Assembly (NCBI GenBank): GCA_037447655.1
Contig: JBBHKE010002229.1
Location: 1-22,711, forward strand
Length of the DNA stretch: 22,711 nucleotides
Source of the DNA: Zygnema cylindricum
Lineage: Eukaryota > Streptophyta > Zygnematophyceae > Zygnematales > Zygnemataceae
Reading direction: 5' to 3'
In this document: piece after piece, positions 1 through 7,881 of the stretch
Layout of the letters: each line of letters opens with the position of its first letter
Numbering within the stretch: the first letter of the stretch is position 1
Made by a program: the position numbers and the translations under genes
Notes under the pieces: model-generated
Seen by the model: only the letters and a program-made list of their open reading frames with translations
Databases searched by the model: none
Told to the model about the DNA's origin: nothing

Positions 1-133
1 GGGTGAGAGTGGTCAGAATATTTGTGTGCCTGGGTGGCGCTTATTCAGCGGGAAAGTAGAAAGGGCAAATATTATCCTAGAGGCTTTACATAGGCTGCTC
101 ATTCTGTGGGTCAATGGAGACCACAGAGTTTCA
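1..133 (+). mobile_element. 3' end of a copia-family LTR (truncated by window edge)
   Basis: This stretch aligns with the last ~130 nt of the other LTRs in the window, including the blocks TATCCTAGAGGCTT (73-86) and the terminal stem-loop, and ends in the canonical CA at 132-133. The PBS does not follow, so this is a 3' LTR or a solo LTR. The next bases (GTTAC, 134-138) would be one copy of the 5-bp target duplication; the other copy lies outside the window. It interrupts the protease frame of a minus-strand retroelement. An ATG at 114-116 in the LTR reads 16 codons into the flank. Confidence 0.85.
101..129 (+). promoter_or_regulatory. LTR-terminal stem-loop with ATG in the loop (window-start copy)
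   Basis: ATTCTGTG (101-108) pairs with CACAGAGT (122-129) with one G-T wobble; G109 is bulged, GTC (110-112) pairs with GAC (119-121), and the loop AATGGA holds the ATG. The 29-nt span and the 4 nt to the LTR end match all other copies. Confidence 0.6.
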
Positions 134-798
134 GTTACTGCGGAAGTCAACAAACGCATGGTAGTGGGTTGTAGTGTATCTGCGGTAAGACCTATTTTCT
201 TGGCAAAATCTGATTCGAGAATAAAAGGTTTCGCCGCTGTGTCCATAAGAGGTAAAGCAAGGGCTACTTTATTGACTGTGAACACGCCTAACTTGTTATC
301 TAGAAAATTGATGTGTGGGGTAAGACTTGAACGCTCTTCGAGAGTAATTGCTTGAAGAGATAAGGTATTACGATGGTTTTGAAACGCTTGTAATGCATGT
401 GCAGATTGCGTGAGATCTAAGGATTTAGCCTCACTATTCGGTTCGGGGAGCATAGTGGACAGTATTGCTAACCGTTTTGTGACCTTATAGGCATCTTGTA
501 TGCTCTTTTCTAGAATGGTTAAGGCCTCAGCGTTGATGCTAGAGGCTGTTTCCGGGATAAGGGTTTTAGGTTCTTTAGCAAAAGATAACGCTATGCGAGT
601 GTTAATGGATTTAGACTCACGATTATGATCTCGAGTCCCTTTAAAAAGAGTTGCCCGCTGTTCGACGGTTGACTCTCTGAGAGATCGTCCGGCAAAAGAG
701 GGCATATGGACTACGGTCCGGGCCATTCCAGTTAATTGCGGTTTGACCTGCGCCATAAGCTCGCCAAAGTGCTCTTTCATCATGGCCGCCATGGTTGC
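134..798 (-). pseudogene. Retroviral-type aspartic protease region of a second retroelement, cut by an LTR
   Basis: Reading leftward from 798, about 220 codons are open up to the LTR junction at 134. No function is recognised in the first ~150 residues, which are rich in Lys, Glu and Ser. The last part, KVALALPLMDTAAKPFI followed by FAKKIGL and then PTTMRLLTSAVT, has the retropepsin layout: hydrophobic strand, catalytic Asp in a D-T-A/G-A turn, then a KxGL segment. The LTR of 1-133 was inserted about 30 residues after the catalytic Asp, so flap, second half and any polymerase lie outside. The track is in the same frame as the zinc-knuckle region (802-1071), separated by one TAG codon (799-801). 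The family is not clear; a Ty3/gypsy-like or BEL-like element are both possible. Confidence 0.55.
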
Positions 799-801
799 CT
801 A

Positions 802-1710
802 CATCTCTGCTCTATCTCGGTCCCTCCTGCTGATTTTGGGGGACGTGTCCTTCTCTTCCCCTTTCGGTGGAGTGACCAATTTAGCTGAGCGAGCAGGTAT
901 ACCGCCGTTTTTAATTTGTTTTTGATAACTCAAATCTAGATTTTTAATATGACATCGCTGTACGTAATGACTTGTTTGATTGCAATCAGTACACGTGGCT
1001 GTCTTGTCTGGACAGCCGCGTGCGTCATGACCACCGTGACCGCATCGGAAACATATACGCACACCAGACATCGTTGGCGGGGGCCCTTGTTGGAGGTCTT
1101 GGGTTGGGCCATGGGTTGCGCGCGTTAGGGTTATGGTTAGGATTTGGATTAGGGTAATCTTTAAGTGATTGTTTCGGCCGCTCGTGAGCGTCCCACCAGC
1201 TGGTCTGCATTTCGTACTTCACAGCCTACCCTGCAGCCTGCTCGAAGTGAATTTAAGGCCATATGCTTCGGTCAGACGGTTCTGAATGAACCTTCGAGAT
1301 TGTGTGAGAAACTGACCCACAAATTTTTGTACCGCCTCAGCCTCTGACATGAGATCCAGTAGAGCCTCACGCAAAGTTTCCATACATGACCCCAATGCCG
1401 AGGCTGTTTCACCCAGTCTGCGTTCGAAATTCATTAATTCTTTTACTTGGTCAGGATTTTGCATCCGATACTCGTCCTGTAATAAATCGAAAATTATCGA
1501 GACTGGATCTCTTAGAGGGACTAGCATTTCAGGTCTAGCCAGAATTGCAGCCCTAGCCGCCACTGCACTTTGATGAGGAACCACAAGTATTTCAAGTGTA
1601 ACCTTGTTGCCTTCAGAGTCATACACTGCCGGGATAGCGGGTTGGAAAGGAATTTCGGGGCTGCCAATTATGGCCAAAGCTCCGAATTAGGCGGGTGCTA
1701 TTTTGCTCAT
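802..1710 (-). pseudogene. Gag of a second retroelement with two zinc knuckles (broken)
   Basis: The likely start is ATG at 1708-1710 (MSKIAPA), followed by a TAA and then an open stretch to 1222 with alpha-helical, charged sequence typical of a capsid. A one-base shift near 1222 leads into an Asn-Pro-rich linker (NPNPNHNPN), and a second shift near 1072 leads into two CCHC knuckles, CFRCGHGGHDARGC and CTDCNQTSHYVQRC, both fitting CX2CX4HX4C exactly. CCHC knuckles in this position bind genomic RNA in Gag proteins. The linker frame looks more protein-like than the original frame, so I read the shifts as decay. The protein differs from the copia Gag elsewhere in the window, which has a single knuckle. 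It lies upstream of the protease region on the same strand, as expected for gag-pol order. Confidence 0.6.
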
Positions 1711-2483
1711 AGCACAAATTTCCTCGTATTTCCGTGTATAAAGGGATAGGGCATATCCTCTGAGGTATCTCCTTAGCAAAGAAAAAGCGACCCGTAGATC
1801 GTAACGATCTTAATACTGAAACGCAAGGTCATGCATTTTGGTATTGAAAAGTATGCGAAAGTGGGACAAAGACATGGTGTCCTTCAGACCAAAAAAACAA
1901 AAATGATGTTTACCATTTCCGGTGTCCATGGACGAGGCCATGTCTACGCTGAAAGGACAATGATTAGTGGATATGGTATTGCCCACTGAGAATATTGACG
2001 GCGGTAAACCTAGACCCTGTATGTCAAGCGAGTTGGTGTCCAAATTTGCCCCCGAACAATGGGTGAAAGATGAAGAAACAGACGACCTTGACCTATGGAG
2101 AGAAGAAAGACCAAATCTTGACTGACTAGATGATCCTAAAAATGGAGACTGAACTGCTGAGTTTGGAAAAGATATCGGAGGGGAGCTGGTCGTAATCAAT
2201 TCTCTGGGCAGCCCTTGGTAAGCACCTGAGCTTCTGGTGGTACCAGCCGGGAACTGTAAATTATTCCAGTCCGTTGGCATGTAACCAAAAGATGGTCCTA
2301 TCTGGATGCAGCTAAATGCCGAACACACACAAAAGTATGCTAATAATCGCAAACCAGACACACCACGCAGTTCGGTGTATCCTGTATCACCGGAGTCAGT
2401 CTACTCGTAAACTGTCTTTTTCAATCCCACTCACGTCACGCCATGCCAAGCAAACTCATGTCACCTATGCAAGGCCACTTGAA
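1711..2483. other. Unassigned region upstream of the minus-strand gag
   Basis: This would be leader or LTR of the minus-strand retroelement. On the minus strand a 183-codon frame is open from 2361 to 1810, but it has no ATG at its start (first internal ATG near 2280), is Ser-rich, and matches no family I recognise. I looked for an LTR edge with an adjacent tRNA-complementary site and found none. Confidence 0.25.
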
Positions 2484-2628
2484 GCCAGATATAATAAGCA
2501 TGAAACTATTCAAGGCCACCATGGCCGGATGTAATAAAGCAGGAAACTGTTCACGGCCAACACGGCCATATGTAATAAAGCAGGAAACTATTCAGGGCCA
2601 ACATGGCCAGATGTAATAAAGCAAGAAA
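2484..2628. repeat. 41-bp tandem repeat, about 3.5 copies
   Basis: Units start at 2484 (40 bp), 2524 (41 bp), 2565 (41 bp) and 2606 (partial). Each carries GTAATAAAGC or a variant, then GAAACT.TTCA, then GGCCAACATGGCC or a variant. Middle units differ at a handful of positions. The GGCCAnnnnGGCC block is itself near-palindromic. It lies between the minus-strand gag and an antisense copia relic, so it may be an upstream control region or LTR part of the former. Confidence 0.8.
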
Positions 2629-2967
2629 TCGTTAATCAAGAGCGATCAAGGTCAGATCTAGGACCATGCAACGATGATGTCATATGTGGAGGGAAAACGC
2701 AGCCTTCGGCAAGATATCTAACCCTCTAAAGGAGTGCGCGTGATAAACTATATCGCGCATGCACCCAGAAGGATTAGTTGCTCACCTAAAGCGATAGCAT
2801 CCAGTAGGATACCTTAAATATTCCCCAACGATGCTCCAGTTCCAAGTTATCGTAATCACACCACAGCTCAATGCCAAATTAGTTAGTAGCCTGTTACGGT
2901 ACGCGTATCAGCTCTAAGCCACGCTCTACCCAACTATTAAAGCAGTTATAATTTTATGTGATAATTC
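2629..2967. other. No recognisable feature
   Basis: AT-rich sequence with no open frame of interest and no match to the LTR blocks seen elsewhere. Confidence 0.5.
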
Positions 2968-3241
2968 GTGCAAGCTAATTTATATATATTTAAATGTATA
3001 TAATGGACTTCTTTTCATTCATCACCAGTATGTGTTTTACCAAAATTATATCTTTCTTTTTCAAGTCATACACTCGGTATCTTTTTGTGATCTCATCATA
3101 TCCTGCAAGATATCTTGGCTTCCCTCTCCCCCCTAACTTTCATTTAGTCTTATCGGAATCCTAACTATAGACTTGACTTCCGAACACTCTCAAACTAGAT
3201 AAATCAGGCTTTCTTCTTGTCCACCTCTCATACGGAGTTTC
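2968..3241 (-). pseudogene. Antisense relic of copia integrase C-terminal region
   Basis: Read on the minus strand from 3241, this gives ETPYERWTRRKPDLS, LRVFGSQVY, GKPRYLAGYDE, YRVYDLKKKDIILVKH and VMNEKKS. These are clear counterparts of residues ~720-810 of element A's polyprotein (after the integrase core). At least two in-frame stops (after SQVYS and after DKTK) and a drift into AT-rich sequence near 2990 show it is dead. Element A's 5' LTR begins at the very next base, so A seems to have inserted into this relic, but the relic does not resume after A's 3' LTR. Confidence 0.8.
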
Positions 3242-3431
3242 TGTTGAAATTTATAGATTTCTAAAGTATTTTCTAGGTTTAAATATGTTTTTATAAAAAG
3301 GAAAAAGGACGGACAGCCTGTCTCCACCTCCGCTCTCTAGCTCCCATACTTGTTGTAGTCACTGAAAGTTAGAGAGAGAGGTTGATCCATGGCTGCCTTA
3401 GTTCAATAGACAGCTATTTTTGTAGGCTACT

Positions 3432-3521
3432 AAAAATATACTTGACGGACCAGAGATTTGATCCCGGTACCTACGGTTCATCAAGTTGACCGGTAACGGT
3501 CAGCCTTATCCTAATAGACTA
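3432..3521 (-). promoter_or_regulatory. Antisense tRNA-like / Pol III-type unit in element A 5' LTR
   Basis: On the minus strand: TAGTCTATTAGG (3521-3510) fits the A-box consensus TRGYNNANNNGG exactly, GATCAAATC (3463-3455) fits the B-box GWTCRANNC exactly, and TTTTT (3436-3432) follows 18 nt after it, like a Pol III terminator. Box spacing (46 nt) is in the tRNA range. No convincing cloverleaf folds, so it is tRNA-derived or tRNA-like rather than a tRNA gene. Confidence 0.5.
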
Positions 3522-3911
3522 GGACCAATGCTAAGTGCTATGGTATGTGATAGATATATATTTGGTTAGGAGAAATTAAATCCATTTAACTAGAACTGTA
3601 TACGACGTACATAGATTCAGTTTTATAAAGTACGTCGTACGACGCTAATTCAAAACGAATACCACGCATTTGTTTTCGACATCGGAACTAATATCTCGCA
3701 AGTATTTATTACGGCTAAGATTGCGTTTCGCGTAAAATCCGACGGCGCACATCATCGCCGAAATTCCGGAATGGTCACTTTGGCGTTTTGTGACGTGGCA
3801 TGACCTGGAGCCACGTGGAGAGATGACATTCGGTCATAAGAATTCCGAGGAATGTACGAACGAGTAAAAAATGGACACGCGTCCACTTAATGGCCTTGTC
3901 GTACATAGGCC

Positions 3912-3948
3912 GTACAAAAGGTACATCGCCAGTAGTACTTTTGTGTAC
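3912..3948 (+). other. Conserved GTAC-flanked stem-loop in the LTR
   Basis: GTACAAAAGGTAC pairs with GTACTTTTGTGTAC around the loop ATCGCCAGTA, with one offset base on each side. The equivalent place folds in the other LTRs, for example CGTAC..AAAGTAC / GTACTTT..GTACG at 8946-8984 in element B. Confidence 0.5.
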
Positions 3949-4124
3949 GATACAGTAATCTGATTGGTCCGTACTTCAGTAGATAGGAGTTATTAGAGAG
4001 AATCAGGACTTAGAAAATTTTGGTAGGTGGTCACCTCTCCCTTTGAGAGTTTGTACAAATTGGCATTTTTACTACCTCATAACTAATCGCCTGGTTGGCC
4101 TTTTTCAGTGATCCTTTTTTCTAC

Positions 4125-4140
4125 GGACTCAAGGGAGTCC
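4125..4140 (+). other. Conserved LTR stem-loop GGACTC/GAGTCC
   Basis: A six-base perfect stem with the tetraloop AAGG. The GACTC/GAGTC core is present at this place in nearly all LTRs of the window (one arm is changed in copy D), while the loop varies (AAGG, AGGG, AGAG). Confidence 0.55.
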
Positions 4141-4241
4141 AGGCTACACAGGGGTGCAGTCAAATTGTCAGTTTGCCTTCTTGGGCAGCAGTGGTTGTGG
4201 CTTAAAGTGGGTTAGTTAAATACTATCTAGAGGCTTCCTCT

Positions 4242-4270
4242 ATTCTGTGGTCCAATGGAGGACACAGAAT
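4242..4270 (+). promoter_or_regulatory. LTR-terminal stem-loop with the gag start codon in its loop (element A)
   Basis: ATTCTGT (4242-4248) pairs with ACAGAAT (4264-4270), G4249 is bulged, GTCC (4250-4253) pairs with GGAC (4260-4263), and the loop AATGGA (4254-4259) contains the gag ATG at 4255-4257. The stem is perfect except for the bulge and ends 4 nt before the LTR end. Confidence 0.75.
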
Positions 4271-7200
4271 TGCAGGTTATGGGCCCACCCTCTAGGGTGC
4301 CCACCTTTAATGGATCTGGGTTCATCTATTGGGAAGCCATGATGATGGGAGCTTTGTGTGAAAAACGATACTGGGGTATCGTCAGTGGACAAGTGAAACG
4401 TCCACCTTCGGGAACTCCACCAGGATTTGGGGGAGTAAGGTTTCCTGCAACAACGGCTGCCTCGGCGGAGGAGGCAGATGATGGGGACAGCAGTGTGTCC
4501 GAAAAGGGGAAAGGGAAGGAGACACCCCTCACTCCTATTGCCACAGTATCGGGAGCGGCAATCATGAAGACCGTGGAGAACGATACTCAAATGTGGGAGG
4601 ATGTAAACATGGCTGCCAAGAACTTCATTCTGAGGCACCTCACTCAAGGTTTGGCCACTCCTCATCTTCACATTTACAAGGCCGAGGAGTTGTGGGTGAG
4701 TTTGGTGGAAATTTATAGAGCTGGAACTATTCAGGAGCTCCAGTTGGCTGAGCAAAAGCTACTGAGTTACACTTACAAAGGAGGAAAGATGTTAGATTAC
4801 TGTAATGATCTTTCTTGTTTGTATACGGAAATGGAAAGTGCCGGGTGGATAGGTACAATGAAAATGAAAGTTAACACCCTTATCATGAAATTACCAAATG
4901 AGTTCGAAAACTTAGTGTACCGAGTACAGGGAATGCCTGATAGTTCATGGAAATGGAACACAGTAGTCAGGATGATACTTGTGCAGGAAAACACAATGGA
5001 GATTAGGAGAGGAGGAAAGAGCATTCAAGCTCTAGCAGTAGGAGGGGACCGATGGGGGAAGGACCCGAAGAAACCTTATAGAGGGGAAAGAGATAATTCT
5101 GGGGGACAAAGGCCCCCAAAGGGTCTTTGTCCTTATTGCAAAAAGCCGGGACACTTTATTGCAGATTGTGTCAAGCTTTCAGAGCTGAGGCTCCAAGAGA
5201 ACCGTGGAGGGGGTTCTTCCGGAGGGAAGAAAAAGGCACTTGTGGTGACAAAAGTGTCAGGAGAAACCGAGGATGAGTCCTCTGAGGAGGATGGGGAGCT
5301 TCTTCTTGACGAGAGTATGGAGGAGAAGGAGATTCCTCGGAGGCAGAAGTGTGCCCTTGGAGCAATTCGGGAAGCTCCACAGGAAGGATGGATCATCGAC
5401 TCAGGTGCATCCATGCATATGTGTCGTGATAAAGAACTCTTCACTAAGTTAAGAAAGATTCCTACTGTAGAGATAGAGTATGGGGATGGGAGAGTGGTTA
5501 CTACAGATCTAGTGGGATCAGTGGATCTGAAAGTCTTAGTGAAGGGTAAGACTTCTATACTTACATTCTCAGATGTACTTTACATTCCTCAGCTGAGTAA
5601 AAATCTTGTCTCTACGTCTGTGTTAGATGACAAAGAATTTGATACCTTCACCAGAAAGGGAGTCTTTACAGCTAAGTATGGGGATGAAGTTTACTTCACA
5701 GCAAATAAGGGTAGCCAAGGAATGTTTAGGCTTAACTTGAGTAATGAAAAGAAGAATGCTTATTATGTTGGTGTTCCTAAGGTGATGATTTGGCATAAGC
5801 GGTTGGGGCATGTGCACTTTGATAGGTTGAGGGAAATGAAAAAGCTTGGGGTAGTAGATGGCATTCAGTTTGGGGATAATGAAATTATGGATGATTGTAG
5901 TGGTTGTGCTCAAGGTAAGGCTCACAGACTTCCTTTTCCTAAAGCCGCCACATATAGAGGTGAGAAAGTGTTAGATTTGGTCCACACAGATATTTGGGGA
6001 CCTGCAAAAGTACCTTCGGTTGGAGGAAAGAGGTTTATGATGACAATAACTGATGATTGGTCTAGATACTCAAGAGTCTACTTTCTAAAAACAAAGTCTG
6101 AAGCAGCAACTTACTTCAAAGAATATAAAGCTTGGAGTGAGAAGTTGCATGAAACCCCCATTAAGAGGATAAGGAGTGATAATGGGGGGGAATATACCTC
6201 TAATGAGTTTGAGGAATATCTGAGAGATGAGGGAGTACAACACCAGAAAACTGTTCCATATAACCCAGAACAAAATGGGGTAGCTGAGAGGTTGAATCGA
6301 ACTCTAGGAGATAGTGCATGCAGTATGTTGGCAGACAAGAAAATAGGAAAGAGATTTTGGGCAGAAGCAATGAACTGTGCCAACTACATTAAAAATAGAG
6401 TCCTTACCTCAGCTGTAAAGGGAGTGACACCTTATGAGAGATGGGTTGGAAGGAAACCAGATATCTCACACCTTAAAGTGTTCGGTAGCCAAGTTTACAG
6501 TCTTGACACGGATAGGAAAAACTGGAAACTAGATGCTAAGGGAAAACCTGGATACTTTGTGGGATATGATGAGGATGTTAAGGGATATAGAGTCTATGAC
6601 TTAGCAAAGAAAGATATCATCTTGGTCAAACACATAGTTGTCATGGATGAAGGGAAGTCGTTTGATCATTTTAAGTATACAAAGAAGATAAGAATCAGAT
6701 TTGAGTCGGAAAGTGAGGAGAACTCGGTTGTTCCCGAAAGGGAATTGAGTGAAACCGTGATTGCAAATTCAGGGGAGATACGAGATACGGGAGACTCACC
6801 GGAAACCTCTCCTATGGATTTCGAGGACACAGAAGAAGCGGGAACAGAATCGACTTCCATGGACAGGGGAGCCGATGAGACAGTAAGAAGAAATCCAAGA
6901 CTCCCATCCATTTCAGCTTCAGAATTTGAGGGAGGAAGGAGGAGCAGCAAAAGATTACAGGAAAAACAAGCCGCTCACAAGGTAACTAAGTTATCTCACC
7001 CTGATGAGCCTCAGTCTTACTCGGAGGCAGTGAATAGTCCAGAGAGAGAAAGATGGATTAGAGCCATAAATGATGAGATGGCTTCTATAATGGAAGCAAA
7101 TACTTGGGAACTAGCGGATTGTCCTCCAGACAGAAAACCTATTGGGTGTAAATGGGTATTTAAATTAAAACTGAACCCAGATAATACCATTGAGAGATAT

Positions 7201-7881
7201 AAGGCTCGGTTGGTAGCAAAGGGGTTCACCCAAAAAGAGGGGATTGACTATGAGGAGACCTTTGCTCCAGTTGTTCGGTTCCCATCAGTAAGGATTCTTC
7301 TCAGTTTGGCAGCAGCGGAAGACATGGAAATACACCAGATGGACATTAAGACTGCTTTTCTTAATGGTGAGTTAGAGGAAGAGATTTTCATGAGGCAACC
7401 CGAGGGATTCGTGGAAGAAGGAGAAGAGAGCAAAGTCTGCAGGCTGATAAAGTCCTTATACGGACTCAAGCAGGCCCCCCGACAGTGGAATAAGAAACTA
7501 GATGAGTTTCTCACAAATTTGGGATATATCCGGATCAGCTCTGACCATTCTATCTATATGTTTGAAGATGAGAATGGTGTCATTTTTATTGCAATTTATG
7601 TGGATGATCTGCTTGTGTTGAGTAAGTCTTTAGAGAAGATCAATAGACTAAAGAAAGATCTTAGGGGCAGATTTGATATGAAGGATTTAGGGGAGGCAAA
7701 ATATATTTTAGGGATCCAAATGGAGAGAGATAGAGGAAAGAAGATTATCATACTTACTCAAAATGAAGCAATAGGTAATATGCTTGAGAAATTCCAAATG
7801 GAAAGTGCTAATAGTTGTACCACTCCCATGGACTTGAAAAAAGTAAGTGATTGGAGTGTAGAAGGAGGAGTGATGATATAA
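4255..7881 (+). CDS. Element A Gag-Pol polyprotein (1208 codons, ends early)
   Basis: Single open frame with domains in copia order. Gag: residues ~1-290 with the conserved LWVSLVEIYRAGTIQ region, then a CCHC knuckle CPYCKKPGHFIADC (292-305). Protease: catalytic DSGAS at 382-386. Integrase: zinc-binding H514-X4-H519 and C548-X2-C551, then D579, D642 and E678 (D-D35-E). An acidic linker (~820-920) precedes reverse transcriptase with KWVFKLK, D1030 in QMDIKTAFLNG, and YVDD at 1115-1118. The start is taken at 4255 inside the LTR; an in-frame Met at residue 9 lies inside the PBS. The frame ends at TAA (7879-7881) where relatives have a Leu codon, so RNase H is lost. All polymerase and integrase catalytic residues are present, which is striking for an element otherwise split by an insertion. 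Confidence 0.93.
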   Translation: MEDTELQVMGPPSRVPTFNGSGFIYWEAMMMGALCEKRYWGIVSGQVKRPPSGTPPGFGGVRFPATTAASAEEADDGDSSVSEKGKGKETPLTPIATVSGAAIMKTVENDTQMWEDVNMAAKNFILRHLTQGLATPHLHIYKAEELWVSLVEIYRAGTIQELQLAEQKLLSYTYKGGKMLDYCNDLSCLYTEMESAGWIGTMKMKVNTLIMKLPNEFENLVYRVQGMPDSSWKWNTVVRMILVQENTMEIRRGGKSIQALAVGGDRWGKDPKKPYRGERDNSGGQRPPKGLCPYCKKPGHFIADCVKLSELRLQENRGGGSSGGKKKALVVTKVSGETEDESSEEDGELLLDESMEEKEIPRRQKCALGAIREAPQEGWIIDSGASMHMCRDKELFTKLRKIPTVEIEYGDGRVVTTDLVGSVDLKVLVKGKTSILTFSDVLYIPQLSKNLVSTSVLDDKEFDTFTRKGVFTAKYGDEVYFTANKGSQGMFRLNLSNEKKNAYYVGVPKVMIWHKRLGHVHFDRLREMKKLGVVDGIQFGDNEIMDDCSGCAQGKAHRLPFPKAATYRGEKVLDLVHTDIWGPAKVPSVGGKRFMMTITDDWSRYSRVYFLKTKSEAATYFKEYKAWSEKLHETPIKRIRSDNGGEYTSNEFEEYLRDEGVQHQKTVPYNPEQNGVAERLNRTLGDSACSMLADKKIGKRFWAEAMNCANYIKNRVLTSAVKGVTPYERWVGRKPDISHLKVFGSQVYSLDTDRKNWKLDAKGKPGYFVGYDEDVKGYRVYDLAKKDIILVKHIVVMDEGKSFDHFKYTKKIRIRFESESEENSVVPERELSETVIANSGEIRDTGDSPETSPMDFEDTEEAGTESTSMDRGADETVRRNPRLPSISASEFEGGRRSSKRLQEKQAAHKVTKLSHPDEPQSYSEAVNSPERERWIRAINDEMASIMEANTWELADCPPDRKPIGCKWVFKLKLNPDNTIERYKARLVAKGFTQKEGIDYEETFAPVVRFPSVRILLSLAAAEDMEIHQMDIKTAFLNGELEEEIFMRQPEGFVEEGEESKVCRLIKSLYGLKQAPRQWNKKLDEFLTNLGYIRISSDHSIYMFEDENGVIFIAIYVDDLLVLSKSLEKINRLKKDLRGRFDMKDLGEAKYILGIQMERDRGKKIIILTQNEAIGNMLEKFQMESANSCTTPMDLKKVSDWSVEGGVMI
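4275..4289 (+). other. Primer-binding site, half-tRNA initiator-Met type (element A)
   Basis: GGTTATGGGCCCACC directly abuts the LTR. It is complementary to the anticodon arm of initiator-Met tRNA, not its 3' end, as known for Drosophila copia, where a cleaved 5' half-tRNA primes reverse transcription. The site is also translated as part of gag. ACCCT-CT-AGGGT just downstream can fold and compete for its last bases. Confidence 0.8.

Larger units (their letters stand above)
3242..4274 (+). repeat. Element A 5' LTR (1033 bp)
   Basis: It starts TGTTGAAATT and ends GAATTGCA, directly followed by the PBS, and matches the 3' LTR at 15004-16040. It contains, in order: a TATA-like TTTTTATAAAAAGG near 3290; a Kozak-like GATCCATGGCTGCC near 3390 opening a 6-codon frame; the antisense Pol III-like block; G-box/ABRE-type sites TGACGTGGCA (3791-3800) and CCACGTGG (3811-3818); a long GTAC-flanked hairpin (3912-3948); an inverted CCAAT box (TGATTGGTC, from ~3961); and a run of hairpins up to the terminal ATG stem-loop. 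Whether transcription starts near the TATA at the left end or after the CCAAT box cannot be told from sequence alone. Confidence 0.9.

Noticed and set aside
1127-1160. Telomere-like GTTAGGGTTATGGTTAGG stretch
   Set aside because: It is the reverse strand of codons for the Asn-Pro repeat of the Gag linker and is short and irregular, so not a telomeric tract.
1810-2361. 183-codon minus-strand frame as a gene
   Set aside because: No ATG start, low-complexity Ser-rich composition and no recognisable motif; mentioned only as part of an unassigned region.
3237-3241. Target duplication for element A (GTTTC)
   Set aside because: The right flank is AGATG. No 5-bp match within a few bases, so no duplication is claimed.
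4240-4755. Large minus-strand open frames opposite gag-pol (for example 4240-4755, 5133-5444, 10415-10705)
   Set aside because: Shadows of the plus-strand coding frame, with no conserved counterpart at the same place in the other elements.
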